A stretch of DNA of 62,557 nt from Micromonospora chalcea (GTDB lineage: Bacteria > Actinomycetota > Actinomycetes > Mycobacteriales > Micromonosporaceae): the NCBI RefSeq assembly GCF_002926165.1, contig NZ_MAGP01000119.1, positions 1 through 62,557 of the forward strand, read 5' to 3'. The position numbers and the translations under genes are program-made. Below are positions 41,371 through 48,618 of this stretch, one piece after another (the first letter of the stretch is position 1; each line of letters opens with the position of its first letter). Below the pieces are notes generated by a model. That model searched no databases and was not told where the DNA came from. It saw only the letters and a list, made by a program, of their open reading frames with translations.

Positions 41371-42432
41371 TCAGGCCTCCCTCTTCCGGGGCAGCGCGGT
41401 GATCCGCAGGTCGGGACCGACCCGCGTAACGTCGGTGATCTCCAGATCGATGGCGTCGGCGATGGTGCTCACGCCGGCGTCGAGCAGCGCGGTCGGGCCG
41501 GCGCCGAGCAGCTTCGGCGCGACGTACCCGACGATCTTGTCGACCAGGCCGGCGGCGAGGAACGCGCCGGCCAGCGTCGGCCCGCCCTCCAGCAGCGCGG
41601 CCCGCACGCCGCGGTGGTGCAGCTCCGCGAGCAGCGCCGCCAGGTCGACCCGGCCGTCCGGCCCGGCGCCGACCTCCGCGGCGGTGGCCACCCAGGTGCG
41701 GGCGGCGCCGTCGCGGACCCGGGCCTCGGCCGGGGTACGCCCCGAGCTGTCCACCACCACCCGCAGCGGCTGCCGGATGGCCATGGTTCCGTCGCGCAGG
41801 TTGCGGGCGGTGAGCCGGGGGTCGTCGGTGAGCACGGTGCCCACCCCGGCGAGCACCGCGTCGACGGTGCCGCGCAGCGCGTGCACGTCGATCCGGGCCG
41901 CCTCGGAGGTGATCCACATGCTGGTGCCGTCGGCGGCGGCCGAACGCCCGTCGAGCGTGGCCGCGTACTTCCAGATCAGGTACGGCCAGCCCCGGCGCAT
42001 CGAGGTGAGCCAGGCGACGTTGCCGGCCTCGGCTTCCTGGGCGCGTACCCCGAGGGTCACCTGGACCCCGGCGGAGCGCAGCGTGGCCGCGCCGCCGGAG
42101 GCGACCGGGTTGGGGTCGGGCACGGCGACCACGACGCGGGCCACCCCGGCGGCGATGAGCGCGTGGCTGCAGGGGCCGGTGCGGCCGGTGTGGTCGCAGG
42201 GCTCCAGGGTGACCACAGCGGTGCCGCCGCGGGCGCGGGCGCCGGCCTGGGCCAGCGCGACGATCTCGGCGTGCGGGCCGCCGGCGTAGGCGTGGAAGCC
42301 CTCGCCGACGACCTCGCCGGCGGTGTCGAGCAGCACGCAGCCGACGACCGGGTTGGGGCTGGTGGCGCCGAGGCCGCGCGCGGCCAGTTCGATGGCACGA
42401 CGCATCGCCTCGTCGACGGAGACGCTCGCCAT
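41371..42432 (-). CDS. ribD: Bifunctional riboflavin-specific deaminase / reductase
   Basis: Deaminates then reduces the pyrimidine intermediate of riboflavin synthesis. The chain has 353 residues. The N-terminal cytidine-deaminase domain has the zinc motif HAEIVAL...PCDHTGRTGPC (about 49-90). The C-terminal reductase domain has LDGRSA and LLEGGPTLAGAFL. It is the first gene after the FMN riboswitch. The 170 bases between the riboswitch and its ATG are GC-rich leader containing the expression platform; I could not pick a single terminator or anti-Shine-Dalgarno helix. Confidence 0.96.
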   Translation of the reverse strand: MASVSVDEAMRRAIELAARGLGATSPNPVVGCVLLDTAGEVVGEGFHAYAGGPHAEIVALAQAGARARGGTAVVTLEPCDHTGRTGPCSHALIAAGVARVVVAVPDPNPVASGGAATLRSAGVQVTLGVRAQEAEAGNVAWLTSMRRGWPYLIWKYAATLDGRSAAADGTSMWITSEAARIDVHALRGTVDAVLAGVGTVLTDDPRLTARNLRDGTMAIRQPLRVVVDSSGRTPAEARVRDGAARTWVATAAEVGAGPDGRVDLAALLAELHHRGVRAALLEGGPTLAGAFLAAGLVDKIVGYVAPKLLGAGPTALLDAGVSTIADAIDLEITDVTRVGPDLRITALPRKREA

Positions 42433-42602
42433 GGCCGTCTGTCCTCCCGCTCGCCGGTCGCGCGCGGGCGGGTTCGGGAGCAGCGGCCACGAAAGCCGCG
42501 GACACGCGGCGGCGGAGAACCCGGGGACGGCGTCGCCGACCCCGGGGAGCCCACGCGGCGGCTGAGGGTGCTCAGCGGCCGGCAGGGGCCTCCCCCGTTC
42601 CG

Positions 42603-42774
42603 CGCGCTGTCTCCCATCCGGACTGTCTGGGGGCGGACGAGCCGCACCCCAACCGTCGGCCCCGGATTCTCACCAGGTCCACCGTCCGGCCGAAGCCGTC
42701 CGGGTCGCGGGCTTACCACGGTCGGACCGTGGATCACCGCCGGTTCGGAATTTCACCGAGCCCCGCCAGCGCGT
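42603..42774 (-). ncRNA. FMN riboswitch (RFN element)
   Basis: On the minus strand the conserved 5' part GGGGCTCGGTGAAATTCC and AACCGGCGGTGATCC (about 42735-42770) and the 3' part AGTCCGGATGGGAGACAG (about 42606-42623) are unmistakable. Between them are the variable helices, including a GGACCTGGTGAGAATCCGG segment. It lies upstream of ribD and should lower expression of the operon when FMN is abundant. TATACC just upstream (about 42780) is a weak promoter candidate. Confidence 0.95.
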
Positions 42775-42847
42775 GGTGGGTATACGGGAAGTCTTACACG
42801 TTCCGCCCGGGTGCGCGCCAGAGAGGCGAGCTACCTCACAGACGCGC

Positions 42848-43804
42848 TCAGGTAACGCCGCGCCGGCGGTCCACCGCCACGTACGAGCCGGGCTGGCTCT
42901 TGGCCACCGTCTTCATCTCCGAGGCCACCGCGATGGCCTCCAGCGGGTCGGTGAACCGCTTGCCGGAATCGGACAGCGACACCCCGATGGAGAGCGTGAC
43001 GAGCGCGGCGCGGCGGATGTTGCCGCGCCGGTCCTTCAGCTCGACGAAGCCGCGTTCCCGGTCGGTGGCGTCGTAGAGCGCGTCCGCGGCCTTCTCGAAG
43101 TCGACAACGGCCCGGCTGGTCAGCGGCCGGACCTGGCTGGGCGCGCAGACGATCACGAAGTCGTCGCCGCCGACGTGCCCGAGGAACGCCGGCGGCAGCC
43201 CGATCGACACCACCGCCCGGTGCAGGCTGCGGGCCAGCGCCGAGATGAACTCGTCGCCGCGCACGAAGCCGTACCGGTCGTTGACGCTCTTGAACCGGTC
43301 GATGTCGATGTAGCCCACGGCGTAGTCGACGCCGTTGCGGACCCGGTCGCTGATCTCCCGCCGGATGCGGCTGTTGCCGGGCAGGCCGGTCAGCGGCGAG
43401 ACCTCGCGGAACTCCTTGTTGCGCCGCAGCGTGGAGTTGACCCGGGCCACCAGCTCCAGCGTGTCGAACGGCTTGACCAGGTAGTCGTCGGCGCCGACGC
43501 TCAGCCCGTTGACCTTGTCCTGGGTCATCCCCTTGGCGGTCAGCATGATCACCGGCAGCGCGGAGGTCATCGGGTCGGCGCGCAGCCGCCGGGTCAGCTC
43601 CAGGCCGTCGACGCGCGGCATCATCAGGTCCACCACCGCCAGGTCGGGCCGCTGCCGCTCGATGATCTCCAGCGCCTCCTGGCCGTCACTGGCGTGCAGC
43701 ACCTCGAAACCGTGCAGGCGCAGGTTGAACTCGACGAAGCGGGCGATGTCCTCGTCGTCGTCGACGACCAGGATGACGTCGGGGCGCTCGCCGGCCGCGT
43801 CCAT
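42848..43804 (-). CDS. Response regulator with a divergent GGDEF domain
   Basis: A protein of 318 residues. The receiver domain (9-125) has Asp59 in VVDLMMP as phosphate acceptor and Lys111 in VKPFD. The GGDEF domain (about 135-300) has the active-site loop GGDDF (212-216) in place of GG(D/E)EF, so diguanylate cyclase activity is uncertain. The substrate-site region NDRYGFVRGDEF is present. No partner kinase is adjacent. It starts one base after the rpe stop codon and is probably co-transcribed with it. The 73 bases downstream lead to the FMN riboswitch. Confidence 0.88.
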   Translation of the reverse strand: MDAAGERPDVILVVDDDEDIARFVEFNLRLHGFEVLHASDGQEALEIIERQRPDLAVVDLMMPRVDGLELTRRLRADPMTSALPVIMLTAKGMTQDKVNGLSVGADDYLVKPFDTLELVARVNSTLRRNKEFREVSPLTGLPGNSRIRREISDRVRNGVDYAVGYIDIDRFKSVNDRYGFVRGDEFISALARSLHRAVVSIGLPPAFLGHVGGDDFVIVCAPSQVRPLTSRAVVDFEKAADALYDATDRERGFVELKDRRGNIRRAALVTLSIGVSLSDSGKRFTDPLEAIAVASEMKTVAKSQPGSYVAVDRRRGVT

Positions 43805-43805
43805 C

Positions 43806-44486
43806 TCAGGCCCCGGTCATCGCACGTTCCGCCAGGCCCCGCAGGCGGCGTACCGCCTCCGCGGGATCGTCGGCGCCGTAGACGGCGGTGCCCGCGCCGA
43901 CCGCGTCGGCCCCGGCCGCGGCGGCCTGCTCGATGGTGTCCGCGGCGATGCCGCCGTCGACCTCGATGCGCAGCTCCAGGTGGCCGCTGTCGACGTGCCG
44001 GCGGGCGGCGCGCACCTTGTCCAGCAGCTGCGGCAGGAACCGCTGGCCGCCGAAACCGGCCTTGATCGTCATGATCAGCAGCGTGTCGAAGCTCGGCAGC
44101 AGCTCCAGGTACGGCTCGATCGGGGTGTCCCGGTCGATCGCCAGGCCCGCCTTCGCCCCGGCCGAGCGCAGATCCTTGGCCAGCGCCACCGGGTCGTCGC
44201 ACGCCTCGGCGTGGAACGTGACGTTGTACGCCCCGGCGTCGGCGTACCCGGGCGCCCAGCGGCGCGGATCGGTGATCATCAGATGCACGTCGAACGGGAT
44301 CTCGGTCACGGCGCGCAGGCTCTGCACCACCGGCAGCCCGATGGTCAGGTTGGGCACGAAGTGGTTGTCCATGACGTCGACGTGCAGCCAGTCGGCGGCG
44401 GGCTCCACGGCACGGACCTCGTCGGCGAGGCGGGCGAAATCGGCGGCCAGGATGCTCGGCGCGACGATCGGCGGCGGTACGGTCAC
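43806..44486 (-). CDS. rpe: Ribulose-phosphate 3-epimerase
   Basis: A pentose-phosphate and Calvin-type epimerase of 226 residues (TIM barrel). It shows APSILAADFARL (residues 9-20), the metal-binding WLHVDVMDNHFVPN and VDGGIA near the C-terminus. The start is GTG or ATG near 44486. The 261-base gap to the divergent lipoprotein gene contains the promoter region of both. Confidence 0.95.
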   Translation of the reverse strand: MTVPPPIVAPSILAADFARLADEVRAVEPAADWLHVDVMDNHFVPNLTIGLPVVQSLRAVTEIPFDVHLMITDPRRWAPGYADAGAYNVTFHAEACDDPVALAKDLRSAGAKAGLAIDRDTPIEPYLELLPSFDTLLIMTIKAGFGGQRFLPQLLDKVRAARRHVDSGHLELRIEVDGGIAADTIEQAAAAGADAVGAGTAVYGADDPAEAVRRLRGLAERAMTGA

Positions 44487-44668
44487 CGGGCCAGTGTACG
44501 AACGCGGTGATCCGGAGGTCGCGGCACGGCTCCCGGAGCGACAGGTGGTGAGCCTTCCGTCACCCGTGGTGCATCATCGGGCCATCCGGAGCGGAAAACG
44601 GCACGAATAGTCGTCGGTGACTAGCCGATCGATTGAAAGATGACGAAACTCCTACAGGGACGGTCACG

Positions 44669-44679
44669 TATGCTGCACG
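44669..44679 (+). promoter_or_regulatory. -10-like element shared by the two lipoprotein genes (copy 1)
   Basis: GTATGCTGCAC, with TATGCT at 44669-44674, lies 79 bases before the first lipoprotein start. The identical string recurs 66 bases before the second gene (45646-45656). No standard -35 box is visible at either, so an alternative sigma factor or an activator may be involved. Confidence 0.4.
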
Positions 44680-44747
44680 CCCGGGCGCGGGGGACGCCGG
44701 TCGGGCCTATGGCGACCGGCTGCCATCTCTCCCGGAAGGGGCGGACG

Positions 44748-45635
44748 ATGCGACGGTGGCTCCACGTGCTCGCGCTGGCCGGCGCCGCGACTGCGATGCT
44801 CGCCGGCTGCGCTCAGACACACCGGGCCGACGGCGACCTGATCGACGACTGGACGGCGCTGCCGGCGCCGCGGCTGTTCGTACCGGCGACAGACGCGTGC
44901 CTGCCCCGGCTCACCACGGTGGTGGCCGCCGCCACGTACGAGACCGTCGACTGCGCGGGCAGCCACCTGGCCGAGACGGTGCACGTCGGCACGTTCACCG
45001 GGCCGGAGACGCTCGGCGACCGCCCCGAGCCGGGCACCCCCGCGCTGCGGACCGCGCGCGCCGAGTGCGACCGGAGCGCCCGGGAGATGATCGGCGGGGA
45101 CTGGCACGCCGCCCGGCTCACGCTGAACATCGCGCTGCCGACTGTGGCCGCCTGGGGCGCCGGCGCGCGCTGGTTCCGCTGCGACCTGGCCGAGACCGAC
45201 AGCATCGACAACACCCGTCCGATCAACCGGGTCGGCAGCCTGCGCGGCGCGCTGGTCGGCGACAACCCGCTCGTGCACAGGTGCTTCGACCCGAAGCTGA
45301 TCGGCAAGAACCTCAACTACATGGCCCCGGTGCTCTGCACCGAGCCGCACCGCGCGGAGTTCGTCGGCGTGTACGAGGAACGCGACATGAGCTGGGCGGA
45401 GTTCACCAAGGGCGCGCCCGCCACGCACCGGCGCTGCATGACGCTGATCGCCCAGTTCGCCGAGGTGCCGGACAACGCCGAGCTGCCGTACCGGGCCGGG
45501 TCCATCTACTACCCACCGTCGCAGCGGGAGTGGGAGGAGGGCGACCGGGGGGTGCGTTGTTTCCTGTGGAGCGACGACCGCAAGCTCAACCGATCGGTGC
45601 GCGGCGCCGGTCCCGAGGGGCTCCCGGTGACCTGA
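44748..45635 (+). CDS. Septum-formation-type lipoprotein (first of a tandem pair)
   Basis: A 295-residue secreted lipoprotein. The signal peptide MRRWLHVLALAGAATAMLAGC has a lipobox (LAGC), so it should be anchored to the outer face of the membrane. The rest holds two halves with conserved cysteines, each containing C-x-H-xx-E motifs (DCAGSHLAETVHVGTF and LCTEPHRAEFVGVYE), as in the actinobacterial Septum_form family. That family is linked by name to septation, but its function is poorly known. GGAAGGGG precedes the ATG. About 45 per cent identical by eye to the next gene. Confidence 0.8.
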   Translation: MRRWLHVLALAGAATAMLAGCAQTHRADGDLIDDWTALPAPRLFVPATDACLPRLTTVVAAATYETVDCAGSHLAETVHVGTFTGPETLGDRPEPGTPALRTARAECDRSAREMIGGDWHAARLTLNIALPTVAAWGAGARWFRCDLAETDSIDNTRPINRVGSLRGALVGDNPLVHRCFDPKLIGKNLNYMAPVLCTEPHRAEFVGVYEERDMSWAEFTKGAPATHRRCMTLIAQFAEVPDNAELPYRAGSIYYPPSQREWEEGDRGVRCFLWSDDRKLNRSVRGAGPEGLPVT

Positions 45636-45645
45636 TCGGCTGCCG

Positions 45646-45656
45646 TATGCTGCACC
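45646..45656 (+). promoter_or_regulatory. -10-like element shared by the two lipoprotein genes (copy 2)
   Basis: Second copy of TATGCTGCAC, in the 76-base gap between the paralogues. Its conservation in a duplicated promoter suggests that each gene is transcribed separately under the same control. Confidence 0.4.
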
Positions 45657-45711
45657 GCCGAGGCGTACCGGGGGGCCGGTCGGCTCCGGACGCACGGGGA
45701 GGTCGGTCGCG

Positions 45712-46602
45712 ATGCGGCGTTTGTGGGTGGCGGTCACCGTGTCAACGGTGGCGGCGCTGGCGCTCGGCGGCTGCGCCGCGCCGGCCGGAGTGGACCGCGA
45801 CCTGACCGACGACTGGCCCGCGTTCGCCGCGCCGGTCGGCTTCGTGCCGAGCACCGGGGCCTGTCACCCCACCGTCGCCGACGTCGGCTACCTCAGCGGC
45901 TACCAGCCGGTCGACTGCGCCGCCACCCACCGCGCCGAGACGCTGCACGTCGGCACGATGAGCGGCCCGGAGGCGGAGCGCTCCGCCCCGCCGCGCACCG
46001 GCTCGGCCGGCATGCGCGCCGCGCACGGCGACTGCGCCCGCCAGGTCACCCAGGCCCTCGGCGGGGACTGGCGCTCCGGGCGGCTGCGGCTGTCGGTGGT
46101 CTTCCCCTCGGCGCTCGCCTGGTCCGGCGGGGCCCGCTGGTACCGCTGTGACGTCGCCGAGGTGACCGACCTGGACCGGGGCGACGTGGCCGAGCGCACC
46201 GGCAGCCTGCGGGGCGCGCTGAAGCCCGGCTCGAAGCTGGCGCTGGGCTGCTTCAACCCGAAGATGAGCAAGGACGACGTGCAGGAGATGCGGCCGGTGG
46301 CCTGCACCGCGAAGCACCACGCCGAGTTCGTCGGCGTCTACCAGGCGCCGGACATCAGCTACGCCGAGTTCGAGCGCACCCCGCTGCGTACGCACAAGGC
46401 GTGCCGCGGGCTGATCGCCAAGTACGCGAAGCTGCCCGACGACGGCAACATGCAGTACCGGGCCGGCACCATCATCTACCACCCGTACGCGGAGCAGTGG
46501 CGCGACGGCGACCGGGGCGTGCAGTGCTTCCTCTGGGTCTCCGACCGGGCGCTGACCCGCTCGGTGAAGGGCGCGGGCGCCAAGGCGCTGCCGATCACCT
46601 GA
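45712..46602 (+). CDS. Septum-formation-type lipoprotein (second of a tandem pair)
   Basis: A 296-residue paralogue with the same plan: signal peptide ending LALGGC (lipobox), then DLTDDWPAFAAPVGFVPSTGACHP matching the first protein's DLIDDWTALPAPRLFVPATDACLP, and the two cysteine/histidine motifs DCAATHRAETLHVGT and ACTAKHHAEFVGVYQ. Both end in R(S/T)V(R/K)GAG..(G/A)LP(V/I)T. It arose by tandem duplication. A hairpin follows, and the convergent peptidase gene ends 43 bases on. Confidence 0.8.
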   Translation: MRRLWVAVTVSTVAALALGGCAAPAGVDRDLTDDWPAFAAPVGFVPSTGACHPTVADVGYLSGYQPVDCAATHRAETLHVGTMSGPEAERSAPPRTGSAGMRAAHGDCARQVTQALGGDWRSGRLRLSVVFPSALAWSGGARWYRCDVAEVTDLDRGDVAERTGSLRGALKPGSKLALGCFNPKMSKDDVQEMRPVACTAKHHAEFVGVYQAPDISYAEFERTPLRTHKACRGLIAKYAKLPDDGNMQYRAGTIIYHPYAEQWRDGDRGVQCFLWVSDRALTRSVKGAGAKALPIT

Positions 46603-46604
46603 GC

Positions 46605-46640
46605 CACGGGCGGGGCGGGCCGGCGCCCACCCCGCCCGTG
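46605..46640. terminator. Bidirectional terminator between lipoprotein and peptidase genes
   Basis: An 11-bp perfect stem (46605-46615 with 46630-46640) around a 14-base loop fills the gap between the convergent genes. Confidence 0.7.
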
Positions 46641-46645
46641 TCCGC

Positions 46646-48394
46646 TCAGCCGACCTGCAGCGTCACGTCGTCCACGACGAAGCTGGTCTGCAACGACGAG
46701 TCCTCGACCCCGGTCCACTTCAGCGTGACCGTCTGCCCGGCGTACGCGGCCAGGTTGAAGGTGCGCTGGGTGTAGCCGGTGGCCTTGTTCAGGTTCGAGT
46801 ACGTGGCCAGCGTGGTCGAGCCGACCTGCACGGTGAGCTTGTCGTACGCGGTCGAGCTGGTCGTCTCGGCCGAGTCGATGTGCAGCCAGAACGAGAACGT
46901 GTAGCTGCTGCACCCGGACGGCAGCGTGACCGACTGGGACAGCGTGTCGGTACGCGAGGAGCCGTACCCGTTCAGCCACGCCTTGTACGACCCGGTGCGG
47001 GCCGCCTGGCTGGAGCTGTTGGTGATCACGCCGGAGCTGGCCGTCCACGGCGTGGTGCCGGACTCGAAGCTGCTGTTGCCGATGAGCTGGCCGCCGGTGC
47101 AGCCGCCGCTCCCGCCGGTCACGGTGATCGTGTAGCTGGCGGTGCGGGTGGCCGAGCCGGTGCCGGTCACGGTGAGCGTGAACGTGCCGGTGGTGGCCGT
47201 TGACGAGGCGCTGACGGTCATGGTGGACGAGCCGCCCGAGGTGACCGAGGACGGGCTGAAGCTCACCGACACGCCGCTCGGGGCGCCACTGGCGGACAGC
47301 GCCACGGTCTGCGGGCTGCCGGAGGTGGTGGCGGTGCTGACGGTGGCGGTGGTGGAGCCGCCCCGGGCGACGCTGCCGGAGGTGGGGCTCACCGAGACGG
47401 AGAAGTCGTTGGCGGGTGTGCCGCCGCCGACCGCGAGCGCCCAGATCGTGTACGCGACGCCGTCCGCGGCCCGGTTCAGGATGGTCGTGTTGATGTTGCT
47501 GGTGTTGTCGCAGGAGCGGTGGTAGCAGCCGTCGTACGCCGCGCCCGCGGTGCCGCCCCACTTGCTGGCCTGCGCCGACGTCTTGGTGTAGCTGGCGCCC
47601 GCCGCGTAGCCGGAGGTCTGGATGCCGGCGTTGGCGAACGAGTAGTCGTCGGAGCGGCCCTGACCCTCGGTGTTCTCCTCCGGCGAGATGCCGAACGAGT
47701 CCCAGTACGCCTTCAGCGGCGCCGCGGTGGCCGAGGTGATCCGGTTGATGAAGTAGCCGCCGTTGGGCGAGCCGACCATGTCGAAGTTGTAGTAGCCCTT
47801 GATGTAGCCGCGCTGGGTGGAGCTGAGCTGGTTGACGTAGTGCTTGGAGCCCTGCAGGCCCTGCTCCTCGCCGTTCCACCAGGCGAACCGAACCCGCTTG
47901 GTCATGGTCGGGTTCTGCGCGGCCAGCACCAGCGCGTTCTCCAGCAGCACCGACGAGCCGGAGGCGTTGTCGTTGATGCCCGGCCCGGCGGCCACGCCGT
48001 CCAGATGCGCGCCGAACATGACGACCTGGTCCGACGGGCCCTGCGGCCACTCGGCGATCAGGTTGTTGCCCGGGTAGGTGCAGGTGGAGCAGTTCTGCTC
48101 GGTGACCGTGTAGCCGGCCGCCTGGAGCTTGCCCTTCACGTAGTTGACCGACGCGGTGTAGCCGGCCGAGCCGGCGCGCCGGTTGCCGCCGTTGCTGGTG
48201 GCGATGGAGTTGAACTGGGTGAGGTGGGCCTGGATGTTGCTGAGGGAGACGTCCGGCGCGGCGAGCGCGGCGACGGCCGGGGCAGGGGCGGCGGCCGGCG
48301 CGGGCGCGGCGGAGGCGGTGCCGGCCAGGCTCGCCGTCGTCAGGGTGGCGACGAGGGCGAGCGCGAGGCTCGTGGTCGGCGTTCTGCGTCTCAT
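46646..48394 (-). CDS. Secreted M28-family zinc aminopeptidase with C-terminal accessory domains
   Basis: A 582-residue exported enzyme. The signal peptide (1 to about 29, ending ASA) is followed by an Ala/Pro linker. The M28 catalytic domain (about 50-310) has its zinc ligands in GAHLDG (His130), INDNASGSS (Asp142), NGEEQGL (Glu176/177), FDMVGSP and GCYHRSCD. A Ser/Thr-rich Ig-like repeat (about 320-410) and a beta-sandwich end (about 425-582) follow, probably for substrate or cell-wall binding. GAGGAG precedes ATG 48394. It resembles Streptomyces-type leucine aminopeptidases. Confidence 0.92.
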   Translation of the reverse strand: MRRRTPTTSLALALVATLTTASLAGTASAAPAPAAAPAPAVAALAAPDVSLSNIQAHLTQFNSIATSNGGNRRAGSAGYTASVNYVKGKLQAAGYTVTEQNCSTCTYPGNNLIAEWPQGPSDQVVMFGAHLDGVAAGPGINDNASGSSVLLENALVLAAQNPTMTKRVRFAWWNGEEQGLQGSKHYVNQLSSTQRGYIKGYYNFDMVGSPNGGYFINRITSATAAPLKAYWDSFGISPEENTEGQGRSDDYSFANAGIQTSGYAAGASYTKTSAQASKWGGTAGAAYDGCYHRSCDNTSNINTTILNRAADGVAYTIWALAVGGGTPANDFSVSVSPTSGSVARGGSTTATVSTATTSGSPQTVALSASGAPSGVSVSFSPSSVTSGGSSTMTVSASSTATTGTFTLTVTGTGSATRTASYTITVTGGSGGCTGGQLIGNSSFESGTTPWTASSGVITNSSSQAARTGSYKAWLNGYGSSRTDTLSQSVTLPSGCSSYTFSFWLHIDSAETTSSTAYDKLTVQVGSTTLATYSNLNKATGYTQRTFNLAAYAGQTVTLKWTGVEDSSLQTSFVVDDVTLQVG

Positions 48395-48558
48395 GGAGAC
48401 TCCTCGTGGGGGTTCGGCGGGCGGGGTGCCGGGACCGGTGGTCGAAACAGTTACATGCATCGATCAGACAGTCAACGGGCTGTCACATCCCACCGGCCCC
48501 CTCCCCCCACCGGGATGCCGCACACGCTCCATCGCTCCCCATTTCTCCGCATGACGAG

Positions 48559-48599
48559 CAAGGAGTTCGTGTCCGGGCACGGCGGACACGAACTCCTTG
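48559..48599. repeat. 17-bp perfect inverted repeat downstream of rsmB
   Basis: Arms 48559-48575 and 48583-48599 pair perfectly around a 7-base loop, starting 20 bases after the rsmB stop. No T-run follows. A terminator is the simplest use. The arm AAGGAGTTCGTGTCC is unusually gene-like, and copies elsewhere in the genome would make it a dispersed repeat. The 224-base gap shows nothing else besides the peptidase promoter region. Confidence 0.7.
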
Positions 48600-48618
48600 A
48601 TCGACTGCGAGAGGTGGG

